Shown piece after piece: positions 34,688 through 46,348 of a stretch of DNA of 64,000 nucleotides (positions are counted from its first letter, which is position 1; each line of letters begins with the position of its first letter). Both the position numbers and the translations under genes were made by a program. The notes under the pieces are model-generated. The model was given only the letters and a program-made list of their open reading frames with translations, searched no databases and had not been told where the DNA came from. The DNA is taken from NCBI RefSeq assembly GCF_018687715.1, contig NC_056755.1, positions 42,978,501-43,042,500 on the forward strand, in the 5' to 3' direction. This DNA comes from Carya illinoinensis. Its lineage: Eukaryota > Streptophyta > Magnoliopsida > Fagales > Juglandaceae.

Positions 34688-35117
34688 TATAAGAAAAACA
34701 TAAAGAAGACTGATGCAGTGAAAGAAAGAAGGAAAAATTCATAATAAAGAAATGAAGAGTACTAAGAAAAGTAGTGTTGAGAGGAAATCAAGAATAAACT
34801 TTTCATTTATGTAAAAACTGTTACATGCAACAAAGGTTATTCACTGTCGTATATATAGTCCAAATGAAATAGCATCTTAAAGCATATTCTGTACAAAAAT
34901 GGAAAGAAGGAATATTAACAGCTGGCTGTACAAAATCGTGCATAACAGAAAAGATTCCAAAACAGAGTGGAATTTCATCAGGTGGAGTCTCTAGAATGTT
35001 CTTCCAGCTCATCTTTCTCTAGTACCTTTTGTTCCTTCCAGCATACCAGATGATTTATGCCTTGTTGATATTGCTGACTGTGTGTTAGCTCCTTTGGTTG
35101 CTTCCCACATTTTGACA
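34688..35117 (-). repeat. 3' LTR of Copia element 2
   Basis: 430 bp, highly similar to 39676-40105 and of equal length. Preceded on the minus strand by the purine tract GTGGGGGGC. Confidence 0.93.
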
Positions 35118-36609
35118 GCCCCCCACAAGATGGAGAGTAGATATCTTCTACTCCCATCTTGAACAAGTGAGAGTAGAAGCTGGTTGAACATAATGGCTTA
35201 GTTAATATGTCAGCAACTTGTGAGCTACTACTTACATGCTCTGTAATCACACTGCCATCTTGAATTTTGTCACGAATTAGGTGGCAATCAAGCTCTATAT
35301 GCTTGGTTCTCTCATGAAAAACAGGGTTGGCCGCTATATGTAATGCTGCTTGATTGTCACAAGATAATGAGGCTGCTTGAGGATGAGGTATTTGTAGGTC
35401 ATTCAGCATATATCTAAGCCATGATAGCTCACAACAAACACTGGCCATAGCCCTATATTCAGCTTCTGCTGAGGATCTAGAAATTGTATCTTGCTTCTTT
35501 GATTTCCAGGAAACTAAAGAGCTACCAATAAAAACACAATACCCTGTTATTAACCTTCTTGTGTCCAGACATGCCCCCCAATCCGAGTCACTATAGGCTC
35601 TAAGTTGTAGATTAGATGTTGAAGGGAAAAGAAGACCTTGAGCTGGTGCCCCTTTTATGTATCTTAGCACTTTGTGGGCAGCACTTAAATATGGCATTCT
35701 AGGATTTTGCATGTATTGGCTAAGCCATTGTACTGAGTATGCCAAGTCAGGTCTTGTGACAGTCAAATAAAGTAACCTTCCAACAAGTCTTCTATAGATA
35801 GAAGGATCTGACAATGGTTCTCCTTGATCTTTTGAAAGCTTCATGTTTTGATCCAATGGTATTTTGACTGGTGTTGCTCCAATTTTCCCTGAGTCAACTA
35901 AGATATTCAATGCATATTTTCTTTGACAAATGTGAATCCCCTTTTTAGACCTTGCCACCTCTATGCCAAGAAAATATTTTAAAGTTCCCAAGTCTTTAAT
36001 CTTGAATCTGTCATCAAGTGATTTTTTGAGAGAACGAATGACTTCCATATTGTCACCAGCTACTATAACATCATCAACATAAACTACTATTGCTGTAAAT
36101 GAGTCTTTTGTGCTTCTTATAAACAAACTATAATCTGCCTTGGATTGCTGAAATCCTTGTTGGATGATAAAAGAAGACAGCTTTGAGTACCATTGTCGAG
36201 ATGCCTGTTTTAGGCCATACAAACTCTTGTTGAGCTGGCAAACTTTTGATTGATTGCTCATGGAATACCCTGGTGGCAGTTCCATATAAACTTCCTCATC
36301 TAAATCTCCATGTAAAAAGGCATTATTTACATCAAGTTGATGCAAATACCAGCCTTTGATTGCTGCCACAGCAAGTAGAGGTCTCACAGTCACCATTTTA
36401 GCTACAGGTGAGAAAGTTTCATGGTAATCTAGGCCTTCTAGCTGTGTATAACCTTTGGCTACTAGTCTAGCTTTGTGTCTCTCAATTGTCCCATCTACAT
36501 TGAACTTAATTCTGTAAACCCACTTACATCCTATGGCTACTTTTCCAGGAGGCAAATCTGTCACAACCCAAGTATCATTCAACTCTAAAGCCTTTATTTC
36601 AGCATTCAT
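34978..36609 (-). pseudogene. Copia 2 reverse transcriptase and RNase H
   Basis: 543-codon frame beginning at [13 protein letters not shown] with [22 protein letters not shown] and YVDDVIVAG (RT active site), then RNase H motifs [23 protein letters not shown] and [22 protein letters not shown]. The usual polyprotein end is near [13 protein letters not shown]; the frame runs on into the 3' LTR. Upstream it is cut from the rest by a TGA at 36616-36618 in CNE*RDAM, where related proteins have Trp. Confidence 0.88.
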
Positions 36610-36618
36610 GGCATCTCT

Positions 36619-37434
36619 TCATTCATTACACTTAACAGCTTCTTTGTATGAATAGGGTTCAATGTGTGTGGAAATGGATGAAACAAAAGCCTTATGCAAA
36701 GCTGATAATTTTTTATATGATAAAGTAGCACAAAGAGGAAAGGGAGCACCTGAAATGGCAGAGCCTTTCTTCTTGTCAAACTCTTGTGAATGGGGTAGTG
36801 AGGAGACTTGTTGACATACAAAATCCTGCAAGTGAGAAGGAGCTCTCCTGCTTCTAGTAGATCTATGAGGTAAAGAAGGATTTATGAAGGTGGTTTGTGT
36901 TGAATCAAAGGGTTGAATGGAGTTATGTAATGGTTCATTGTTTTGGTGTATGTTTTCTGCAGATTCTGTTGAAGGCTGGGAAATCTGAATTGTAGGATAA
37001 TTTAGATCAATATTGGCTGGATGAGGGTATGCAAGATCATTAGGACTGGGTAGATAGTGTTCAGGTTCCACATGCTGACTCTTGAAGGGAAAAATATTTT
37101 CATAGAAAACAACATTTCTAGAAATAAAAATTTTGTTTGATTCAATGTCTAGCAACTTGTAACCTTTTATACCAAAAGGGCATCCAAGAAAGACACACTT
37201 TCTTGCCCTTGGGTCAAATTTGTGTCTATTGTGTGTGAGAGTGGATGCAAAAGCAAGACATCCAAAAACTCTAAGATGAGAGTAAGATGGTTTGCTTTTA
37301 AATAGAAGTTCGAAGGGAGTTTTCTGGTTAAGGAGTGGAGTAGGAGTTTTGTTTATGAGAAAAATAGCAGTCAAGATGCAGTCATTCCAGTGTTTCATTG
37401 AAATTCCACTTTGAAACTTTAAGGCTCTAGCCAC
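36619..37434 (-). pseudogene. Copia 2 integrase C-terminal part
   Basis: 271 codons in the pol frame, starting within the conserved ARALKFQSG region and including [21 protein letters not shown] and [15 protein letters not shown], then a Ser/Pro-rich linker to RT. Separated from the integrase core by a TAA at about 37474 in [11 protein letters not shown], where related proteins have Gln. Confidence 0.85.
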
Positions 37435-37476
37435 ATTTAGTATATGTTGGTGTTTTCTTTCAGCTATGGCATTTTG

Positions 37477-38007
37477 TTAGGGTGTTTCTATACAGGTCCT
37501 TTGGTGAATGATGCCTTTCTTTGAGTAAAATTCATTCATGTTAAATTCTCCACCATTGTCACTCCTAATTATCTTGATTTTTGCTTCAAATTGGGTTTCT
37601 ATCATGTGGCAAAAACTTTGTAAGGCATTAGAGGCTTCAGATTTATGTTTAAGCATGTAGATCCAAGTGCATCGGCTAAAGTCATCCACAATGGTGAGAA
37701 AGTATCTTGATCCATCATAGGCTATTTCATTACAAGGTCCCCACAAGTCACAATGAACAAGTTCAAAATAGATTTCAGATTTGTGGTGACTAACATTAAA
37801 AGGCAGCTTATGCAACTTGGCTAAAGGGCATATAGAACATGGTTCTTTTGTGCTTGTGGGCTCGATTACATGATCAAGATTTAGTAAATTCGACCTAGAA
37901 TCTGAAGGGTGTCCTAGTCTATAGTGCCATAGATTAAAAACTTCTGATTTGGTGATGACAGAGGCTGATATGGTAGTTTTGTTAAAAAAAAACAGGTAAG
38001 GAGTCAA
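37477..38007 (-). pseudogene. Copia 2 integrase core
   Basis: GAG-pre-integrase LWHYRLGHPSD...CSICPLAK and integrase core with catalytic Asp in VHCDLWGP and IIRSDNGGEF. Reaches the third acidic residue only across the stop at its end. Out of frame with gag-protease because of a shift at the A9 run (37984-37992). Confidence 0.85.
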
Positions 38008-39646
38008 TCAAAGCTGCAGGAGAGACTTCTTCTTGCAGCAAGTGGTACAAACCTTGCCTCACTTTAGCCACTCCAATCGTTTTCCAAGTCAAAAGGTCTT
38101 GCACAAAACAAGATTGAGAAGAAAAAATAAGGCAACATTTTGATGCTTCAGTTAGTTTTTGAGCAGAGATAAGATGGAATGAAAAAGATGGAACACATAA
38201 AACTTCATCCAAAGACAATGTCTCTGTCAATTTAACTGTTCCTATGTGAGTGACAGGAACTATATGTCCATTTGGAAGAGCAACTGAGTGTGAAATGGTT
38301 TCCTTAATGGTTGTAAAAAATGAAGGAGAGCAGATCATGTGATCTGTAGCTCCAGTATCCATGATCCATGAAATGTTAGAAGCATGCTTTGGCTTGGTGT
38401 TGCAAGTAGAGAGACAAAAGGAAATACCAGAAATTTTTAGCATATTAGGCTCACTTGAAGAAGATGATATGAGGGTTTGGACATGACTTGCTGAATGAGT
38501 GTTCTGTGTCTGTAGCAATGCCATGAGCTGACCATATTGCTCCTGAGTTGGTGACACTTGGCTGTTGTTATTAGTTTGCTCCTGGTCAGTAGTCATAAGT
38601 GTTGAAGCTTGATTTGCAGCTGTAGCAGCTCCTGGTTTGCCATATAGTTTATGACCTGAGGGATAGCCATGGATTTTGAAGCACTTCTCTGCTGTATGAC
38701 CTAGTATATGACAATGTGAACACACTGGTTTTTCAGGGTTAGCTTTAAAACACCTTTCAATGGAGTGACCAGATATTTTGCAGTGGGTACAGAAATACTT
38801 CTTTTGAGGTCCCCCATTTTGTCTTCCTGCTTCTCTTGGTGCAAAATGTCCCATTAAAGCCATGGTCTTAGCAGTTGGTACATCAAGAGAAATGTGTCTT
38901 CTCTTTTCCTCTTGTTGAATGAGTGAGTATACCTCGTTTAAACTGGGAAAAGGTTTGATTAAAAGTATTTGGGCCTTAATGCCTTTGAATGAGTCATTGA
39001 GACCCATAAGAAATTTCATCACCCAATCTCTTTCTTGATTACTCACCACTGTTTTTAAACCTCCACAAATACAGTTTGGAATGGATTCATAATTCATGAG
39101 TTCATCAAGAAGAGTTTTCAGTTTTGAGAAGTACATACTTACAGAGTCCTGATTTTGCATTAAAGCTGATGTTCCTTGCTTCACCTCATAAATTCTTAGA
39201 GCATTTTGTTGTGCCAAGCGTTGTTCAAGATCCAACCAAAGTTGATGTGCTATTTCAGCATAGAGAGTACTGGCTTTGATGTCAACAGACATGGTATTTT
39301 GCAGCCAAGTGATGACAATATCATTGCAACGAAGCCAATGGTCAATTAAAGGGCTGTTTGGATCTTGTGGTTCACAAATACTACCATCAATGAACCCCAA
39401 CTTATTTTTGATTCTAAGAGCCCTTTTCATGGATCTTGCCCATGAATGATAGTTGCTCGAGTCTAGCATTTGTGTGACAAGTAGGGATCCAGAATTATCA
39501 TTACTGCCAATGAAGAATGGACTGTTTGGCTGAGAAGGATCCATGGGGTTTAAAAAAATATTTGTGTTTTGATTTTGATTTTGAGTGTTTGGTTGAGGGG
39601 GATCGATGGGGTTTGTATTTGTGATTGGATTTTCAGGTTCATCCAT
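37982..39646 (-). CDS. gag: Copia 2 gag-protease
   Basis: 554 aa. Gag of the Retrotran_gag_3/UBN2 type (SLLVTQMLDSSNYHSWARSM, KNKLGFIDGSI). Two zinc knuckles, CTHCKISGHSIERC and CSHCHILGHTAEKC. Aspartic protease with WIMDTGATDHM and LLSL-like LISAQKL. Starts at the ATG 18 bp inside the PBS, beginning MDEPENPITN. The last few residues are read in the wrong frame after the homopolymer shift. Confidence 0.88.
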   Translation of the reverse strand: MDEPENPITNTNPIDPPQPNTQNQNQNTNIFLNPMDPSQPNSPFFIGSNDNSGSLLVTQMLDSSNYHSWARSMKRALRIKNKLGFIDGSICEPQDPNSPLIDHWLRCNDIVITWLQNTMSVDIKASTLYAEIAHQLWLDLEQRLAQQNALRIYEVKQGTSALMQNQDSVSMYFSKLKTLLDELMNYESIPNCICGGLKTVVSNQERDWVMKFLMGLNDSFKGIKAQILLIKPFPSLNEVYSLIQQEEKRRHISLDVPTAKTMALMGHFAPREAGRQNGGPQKKYFCTHCKISGHSIERCFKANPEKPVCSHCHILGHTAEKCFKIHGYPSGHKLYGKPGAATAANQASTLMTTDQEQTNNNSQVSPTQEQYGQLMALLQTQNTHSASHVQTLISSSSSEPNMLKISGISFCLSTCNTKPKHASNISWIMDTGATDHMICSPSFFTTIKETISHSVALPNGHIVPVTHIGTVKLTETLSLDEVLCVPSFSFHLISAQKLTEASKCCLIFSSQSCFVQDLLTWKTIGVAKVRQGLYHLLQEEVSPAALIDSLPVFF

Positions 39647-39675
39647 AAGATTTCACTTTTCTAGCTGTGATACCA

Positions 39676-40105
39676 TATAAGAAAAACATAAAGAAGACTG
39701 ATGCAGTGAAAGAAAGAAGGAAAAATTCAGAATAAAGAAATGAAGAGTACTAAGAAAAGTAGTGTTAAGAGGAAATCAAGAATAAACTTTTTATTTCTGT
39801 AAAAACTGTTACATGCAGCAAAGGTTATTCACTGTCGTATATATAGTCCAAATGAAATAGCATCTTAAAGCATATTCTGTACAAAAATAGAAAGAAGGAA
39901 TATTAACAGCTGGCTGTACAAAATCGTGCATGATAGAAAAGATTCCAAAACATAGTAGAATTTCATCAGGTGGAGTCTCTAGAATGTTCCTCCAGCTCAT
40001 CTTTCTCTAGTACCTTTTGTTCCTTCCAGCATACCAGATGATTCATGCCTTGTTGATATTGCTGACTAAGTGTTAGCTCCTTTGGTTGCTTCCCACATTT
40101 TGACA
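39676..40105 (-). repeat. 5' LTR of Copia element 2
   Basis: 430 bp. Followed inside the element by TGGTATCACAGC (39664-39675, minus), the tRNA-Met PBS with one change from TGGTATCAGAGC. Confidence 0.93.
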
Positions 40106-40143
40106 AATGATGTGGCTGGAGTGTTTTGCACACCAACTTGCAA

Positions 40144-40149
<6 letters not shown>

Positions 40150-40189
<40 letters not shown>

Positions 40190-40200
40190 GTGTGTGTATG
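40150..40200. repeat. (CT)n(TA)n(TG)n compound microsatellite
   Basis: A pure CT run to about 40181, then short TA and TG runs. Confidence 0.9.
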
Positions 40201-41092
40201 TTGGGTCAACTATATATATAATGTAGCTGATTCTCGCTTGACTTTAGGCTATATAATATTATGCCTTGTTGGAATTATTAATGAATTATGATCTTGCTAA
40301 TTATCTAGCTCCTCTATTATTGCATTCTAAAATCTTTTATATATAATATAATATGCAAGAGCATATGCATTATCATGCGTTGTAAGTGATCATATATATA
40401 TATATATATAGATAACTCAACGCCATATTAGTACTTTAATTAAGGTTGCGTTTGGTTATCAAATCTAGCCTATCTCAGCTTATCTCGTCTAATAATTATA
40501 ATTTTTTCAACTTTTAATATAAAATATAATAAACAATTTAATTTTTTAAAATTTAAAAATAATAATAATGTTAAAAAATAATATTATAATAATATTTTAT
40601 TCAACTATAATAGATTTATAAGGATATGTATCTTAATGATTACATGATCAAATAAAAAGATAATGATTAAGGTTTATAATTTTCCTTAATTGTCAACTCT
40701 ATAACTAAAAACTTATACGAAACCACATCGACCTTAAAATTTGGGATCAACTTGGGTTTTGAGGGCGGGGTACGTGGAAATGATCAGCTTTATCCTCATT
40801 ATTAATCAAAGTTCTCTTTTAAGTTTTGAAGATATTTCACCGAATAGATCTAATATTTCTTAAGATACTCTATATATTCGGATAGAATTGGACGTCATTG
40901 ACTATTTCTATATGCCAAGCCGGTCCAGATCACAACTTATCTCATATAAGTAACTGAGCTTTTAGCGGTTCAAGAAATAAAAGTAATAAAGATAATAATA
41001 TGTAAGGTAGACAACGCGGATAATATATATATATATATATATATAGAAAATACCAGTCCTATTGAGAATACTTATCAAGAGTGGGTATTAAT

Positions 41093-41126
<34 letters not shown>

Positions 41127-41540
41127 TAAAGAATATAGAGATACAAGTAGATGTTTTGCATGCTTTTTATGTTAATAGTAAAGAAGATTAAAATAATTTC
41201 GGCAAAATAATAAAATACCCTTATATATCTATAATATATATATATATATATATAGCTGAAAAATAGAAATAGATATTTCAAAGCAGACATTGATGACATG
41301 ACGTAGAAGGGAGGTAGGAATCACTCTCATGAGCTGCAGTTCCACGAAGAAGCTCGCACATTTTGACCAACCAATTGCGAGGGCCTACAAAATGAGAGGG
41401 GGGAAAATAATTATTTTTAAATATTTCTATACTGCTTTACTATTATTTATTAATATTTACATATTATTTAATAATATTTAATTACTATTTATAAAACATC
41501 TAAGATATTTTTAATATCGAAACAAACCTAATAGACCGGC

Positions 41541-43019
41541 TAGTTTCTCTATGCACCATTTATGGTTTATTGTTTTGTCAAAGAGATGATGTATTTATTA
41601 AGATCTATTTGGTAACCATTGGACATCTCTAACAACTTTTGCTAAAGATATTTTGGAGTTCATTGCTTGGAAATTATCACTCCCAATATTCAAAGAATAT
41701 AAGAAACTAGTGGTTCAACAATTATTTTCACGGCTTTGTTAGATACAGTCGGTAAATACAGTCGGCGTGCAGTCGGCTGTATAGAATAAATAAAAAAAAA
41801 TTATAAATTTTTTTTTTATATTTAAGCAGACCTACATGAATAAAAAAAAATTAAAAAAATAATTTTTTTTTATGTAGGTTCCATATTAATTTATTTTTTT
41901 CTACACGATTACACGCTGACTGCATTTACCGATTATAAAAAATATTTCTCTTATTTTCATGTATCCATTATTCCTCCTAAAATATGCCCATCAAGGGTGG
42001 CCATTCCCAAACTGCTTTTATGACTTTGCGTGCATTGACTCGGACTTTGTACAGTGTAGACTCCCCCCGGGCCCCAATTTCAATTTGGTACGCCTTTACT
42101 ACGTTCTCACTTGCCCACAGATGCATTCTTTCTTTGATTTTAACACTTTGCTTGCATACTTGATTACTTTCCAGGAAACCCCCATTCCCAAGTTCCTACC
42201 ACATTCAAAGCCAGAATATCATTATCCTCAGCCGATCTTCCTCTTCATTTCCTTTCGCCAATTCATGCAAGTGGGTTGTAGCAACGCGCAGTTTAAGTCA
42301 AAAGTCAAACTTAATTAGAATTCAACAATGGCATTTAATGGTGGGGCCAACAAGGACCACTACCCAGGGCCTACCTGACCCTCGTTCATACGCTAGAAAT
42401 ATTATATTCTAACACTACCCTTTCATTTACATTTATTTAACATATTTATCTTGGATAATAAATAAATCATATAATAAATCATTATTTAATAATAATAAAT
42501 ATATTATATCTTATTTAATAGAATAGTAATATAGTATATAAAATTTTCCTTAGAACATACCTCTGGCTTCCATCCTATCTTGTCTACAGTTGACTTCATA
42601 TTTCTTAATTATTTTGCTCAATTTTTTATTTTTTAAAGATATATGGTCTTCAATCCTATTATAAAATCGATGATTCTTCAACAACACTTTCAAGAATAAA
42701 ATTATTATAAGGGTTATTTTTATGGTTTTTATTTTTTACTTTTTTTACATGTTTTTTAATATATATATATATATATATATTAAAATTTACGATGTTATTA
42801 AAAACTATTTATTTAATCATTAAATAAACGATTAAAAATTCCAACGGAGCCACCAATGAGAAAAGTAGCATTTTCCTTATTATAATTACTATATTTTTAC
42901 CATTTTTAAGAGCACGCTGAAGAAAAAAATAATTATAAATATAATTTTTTATCAATTTTTTTTTTTTTTAAATTTTGTATCAAATAACTAGCAAGCAAGT
43001 TTAAAGAAAAAGATCGCAC
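41541..43019. other. PHT1-a upstream intergenic DNA
   Basis: AT-rich with a MITE-like stretch at about 41740-41952 (CAGTCGG... / ...CTGCATTTACCGATTATAA). The frame at 41959-42318 has no recognised homology. No perfect GNATATNC site was found from 42000 to 43080. Confidence 0.45.
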
Positions 43020-43076
43020 GCCGGTGGGGTACAGAAAGTTGACCGACTTGAAGGAGAGGGAGATCATTTCAGTTAC

Positions 43077-43086
43077 TTATAAATAC
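43077..43086 (+). promoter_or_regulatory. TATA box of PHT1-a
   Basis: CTTATAAATA, followed by a CT-rich first exon. PHT1-b has the same CTTATAAAT core at 48688-48697. Confidence 0.6.
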
Positions 43087-43208
43087 AGCTCATGGCAATT
43101 CTCTTCCCTGCAAGCCTTGCTACTTGCGGCTTCTCTTTCTTCCTCTGATCTCACACTTTTCTCACTGCTCCGGCTTCCGAGAAAGATTAATGGAAAGCTG
43201 ATCATCAG

Positions 43209-43975
43209 GTCGGTATTATTATTTTGAAACTTCTCTCATCTAAACATGTTAATTTCTCTACATCTTGTCTGTCTCCCTGAACTGGTGTTTTCCCATTTTG
43301 TTTTTGAGCTTTTGGCTACTGGCTTTCGGGGTTCTTTGATTATGTTAAAATAAATCAGAAAAAAATTAAAAAATAAAAAACTGTCGAAATCTGGTATGGT
43401 TTTCAACTTTTCATTGTAGTCTTGAATATTAATTAACGTCCAGCAGGGATTGAGTGTATAGGATGCAACAACTCAGGACACAATCGTTTTTACGGGCCAT
43501 GAGAAAAAGTGGAGCAGTTGAACCTACTGTTGTACGTTGGTTTGACTAAATTACCATTTTCTTATGGTTTTACGAGTTCAGAAGTATGTAATTACATAGA
43601 ATTTTCTTCCAAGCTAAGTTGAGGGTAGGAGGTAGTTTCATCCAATTCAATTTGGAAAAAACTGAGTCCTGAGTAGTTTTCAAAGTAGTTGAGGGACATA
43701 TGCAGATTCATAGAAGACTCTCCCCAATTATATGGGTGACATTTGCAGTTTTTGTTTTTTTGGTAGTTTTCAGGGTCTTTGATAGTTGGGACCTGGAATT
43801 TTAGATCAAAACCAAGAGATGAGGCTATTAATTGTATAATCCAACATCACCAACTGCTATGAAACTTCCTATAGATAACAACAATTGGGTTAAAAGTCTT
43901 TCTAGCACTCTTTTTTAAAGATCTCATAAACTTGCTGGTCACACAAGTACCTTAATTCTTACTACAAACTTGCAG
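43209..43975 (+). other. 5'-UTR intron of PHT1-a (inferred)
   Basis: CATCAG/GTCGGT donor and CAAACTTGCAG acceptor, ending 73 bp before the start codon. PHT1 genes commonly have a leader intron. Confidence 0.5.
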
Positions 43976-44048
43976 ATAAGAAAGCTAGTGAGAAAGGCAG
44001 AGCAGAGAAGCAAAATTAAGCATCTGAGGGAGCTAGCAAAGTCAAACC

Positions 44049-45677
44049 ATGGCCAAGGACCAATTACAGGTGCTAACTGCGCTCGATATAGCAAAAACAC
44101 AATGGTATCATTTCACTGCAATCATCATTGCTGGAATGGGGTTCTTCACAGATGCATATGATCTTTTCTGCATATCTCTTGTCACGAAATTGCTTGGCCG
44201 CATATATTACCATGTCGATGGCGCAGAAAAGCCTGGAACTTTGCCTCCCAACGTCTCGGCTGCTGTTAATGGCGTAGCATTCTGTGGAACTCTAGCCGGC
44301 CAACTTTTCTTTGGGTGGCTGGGAGACAAGATGGGCAGGAAGCGAGTCTACGGCATGACTCTCATGCTCATGGTTATAGCCTCCGTTGCTTCTGGTCTTT
44401 CCTTTGGCAGTAATTCAAAGTCTGTCATGGCAACACTCTGCTTTTTCCGGTTCTGGCTTGGGTTTGGTATTGGCGGAGATTACCCGCTTTCCGCCACCAT
44501 CATGTCGGAATATGCCAACAAGAAGACCCGTGGTGCTTTCATTGCTGCCGTCTTCGCGATGCAGGGATTTGGCATCTTAGCCGGCGGTATATTTGCTATT
44601 ATTATTGCCTCTGCATTCAAGGCCAGGTTTGATGCCCCATCTTATGAGGTTGATGCAGTTGGCTCAACTGTTTCACAAGCAGACTATGTTTGGAGGATTA
44701 TCTTAATGGTTGGTGCACTTCCTGCTGCACTCACCTACTACTGGAGGATGAGGATGCCTGAAACTGCCCGTTACACTGCACTTGTTGCCAAGAATGCAAA
44801 CCAGGCTGCAAAAGATATGTCGAAGGTTCTTCAGGTTGAGATTGATGCAGAACCACAGAAGGTTGAGCGGCTAGCTCAACAACCAGCCAATTCATTTGGT
44901 TTGTTCTCTAAAGAATTTCTTCATCGCCATGGACTTCACTTGCTGGGAACAACAAGCACCTGGTTCTTGCTTGACATTGCATTTTATAGCCAAAACCTAT
45001 TCCAAAAGGATATCTTCAGTGCAATTGGATGGATTCCTCCGGCAAAGACTATGAATGCCATCGAGGAAGTCTTTAGAATCGCAAGGGCACAGACGCTGAT
45101 TGCTCTATGCAGTACTGTTCCAGGCTACTGGTTCACAGTGGCTTTAATTGACAAGATAGGAAGGTTCGCTATCCAGTTGATGGGTTTCTTCTTCATGACA
45201 GTGTTTATGTTTGCCCTGGCTATTCCTTACAACCACTGGACTCATAAGGACAACCGCATTGGGTTTGTGGTGATCTACTCACTAACCTTCTTCTTTGCGA
45301 ATTTCGGGCCTAATGCCACCACATTTGTCGTGCCAGCTGAGATTTTCCCGGCCAGGCTAAGGTCTACTTGCCATGGCATATCTGCAGCATCTGGGAAGCT
45401 CGGAGCCATTGTAGGTGCTTTTGGGTTTTTGTATTTGGCTCAAAACAAGGACAAGAACAAGGCTGATGCAGGGTACCCTGCAGGAATTGGGGTGAAGAAT
45501 TCACTTCTTGTGTTAGGTGGAATAAACTTTTTGGGGATTCTGTTTACTTTCTTGGTGCCCGAATCAAAAGGAAAATCCTTGGAGGAGATGTCTAGAGAGA
45601 ATGAGGACGAAAGTGGAGAAATGCAGGAGTTGGAACATTCATCTTCGTACAATAAGAGGACAGTTCCTGTGCCTTAG
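44049..45677 (+). CDS. PHT1: PHT1-family high-affinity phosphate transporter (PHT1-a)
   Basis: 542-aa plasma-membrane H+/phosphate symporter of the major facilitator superfamily, normal length for PHT1. Begins [20 protein letters not shown]. The MFS loop motif [10 protein letters not shown] is at about 89-98, and the PHT1 signature [13 protein letters not shown] at 142-154 contains the Asp implicated in proton coupling in this family. A long hydrophilic central loop (about 225-290, [14 protein letters not shown] onward) splits two groups of six membrane segments. The C-terminus is [16 protein letters not shown] plus a 20-residue Ser/Glu tail absent from PHT1-b. Single coding exon; the start sits in a CCATGG context. 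It imports inorganic phosphate, probably in roots or during internal remobilisation; tissue use cannot be inferred. Tandem paralogue 3.7 kb downstream in the same orientation. Confidence 0.97.
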   Translation: MAKDQLQVLTALDIAKTQWYHFTAIIIAGMGFFTDAYDLFCISLVTKLLGRIYYHVDGAEKPGTLPPNVSAAVNGVAFCGTLAGQLFFGWLGDKMGRKRVYGMTLMLMVIASVASGLSFGSNSKSVMATLCFFRFWLGFGIGGDYPLSATIMSEYANKKTRGAFIAAVFAMQGFGILAGGIFAIIIASAFKARFDAPSYEVDAVGSTVSQADYVWRIILMVGALPAALTYYWRMRMPETARYTALVAKNANQAAKDMSKVLQVEIDAEPQKVERLAQQPANSFGLFSKEFLHRHGLHLLGTTSTWFLLDIAFYSQNLFQKDIFSAIGWIPPAKTMNAIEEVFRIARAQTLIALCSTVPGYWFTVALIDKIGRFAIQLMGFFFMTVFMFALAIPYNHWTHKDNRIGFVVIYSLTFFFANFGPNATTFVVPAEIFPARLRSTCHGISAASGKLGAIVGAFGFLYLAQNKDKNKADAGYPAGIGVKNSLLVLGGINFLGILFTFLVPESKGKSLEEMSRENEDESGEMQELEHSSSYNKRTVPVP

Positions 45678-46340
45678 ATTGTAGTTAATAAGTTTTTTTA
45701 AAATGATGCGTCGATTACCCCTTTCTCTTTGTGAGAAAAGCCCAAGTTTATCTTTTGTCCTGATTTTTGTCATTCTCAATCATAATGGACAATTTAAGTG
45801 GCTTTATTAAGCAATTCACTGAAATGAACAGCCACTTATAATGCAACATGTAAGCCAATATAATTAGGAATGACGAAGTTTAAGATGAAGAATCATATTT
45901 ATCTTTTTCGATCAATGCAGCGTAATCTCTCCTACTTCCTTCGGCAAGAGAAGCTCAAATGCGTTGTTTCTTTTCTGTGTACCAGACTCCCCTCCCCTGC
46001 CCTCTCTTTCTTCTCTTCCTTCTTGTAGTGACTGAGTTTTGTGACAAGAACATTTCTTCCATTGATTCTAGTCATTCTCCACTGTGATGATCTATGACAT
46101 GTGGGTAGCCATAGATGAGGCGTTGCTGCTGCCTTATTCTGTAATTTTGATTCTCACCCTCAACATCTGCTCAATGTCACACTGACTTTGGAGAAGCTGA
46201 GGTTAGAAGAAAGACCTTTCTTCATTCCGCTCTGCTCTACATGTCTCTGTTCATGAGACGAGTAATGCTATTTACAAATTACTTTTTCTTTTGAAAGATT
46301 CTTGCCGTGACACATTCGTTACGCCTTTGATTTGTGAAGA
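45678..46340. other. PHT1-a 3' flank
   Basis: 3'-UTR-like sequence and intergenic DNA, no gene seen. Ends with CCTTAGAG, the target duplication of the adjacent hAT-type element. Confidence 0.5.
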
Positions 46341-46348
46341 CCTTAGAG

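Larger units (their letters stand above)
34688..40105 (-). mobile_element. Copia element 2, full-length, minus strand
   Basis: 5,418 bp with 430-bp LTRs (34688-35117 and 39676-40105) and the target duplication AATGA at 34683-34687 and 40106-40110. PBS variant at 39664-39675 and a purine tract next to the 3' LTR. All Copia domains are present, but the coding region is broken by one frameshift and two in-frame stops. LTR termini on the element strand are TGTCAAAA...CTTATA, that is 5'-TG...TA-3' rather than TG...CA. Confidence 0.93.
33932..41540. repeat. Segmental duplication, copy B (interrupted by Copia 2)
   Basis: Homologous to 27616-31310. Relative to copy A it carries a local triplication (34108-34440), the Copia insertion 34688-40105, an extra AT-rich insert at about 40441-40615, and lacks the counterpart of about 28120-28670. 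Confidence 0.75.

Noticed and set aside
34821..35012. 63-aa minus-strand frame in both Copia 2 LTRs
   Set aside because: Present twice only because of LTR identity; short, no homology recognised.
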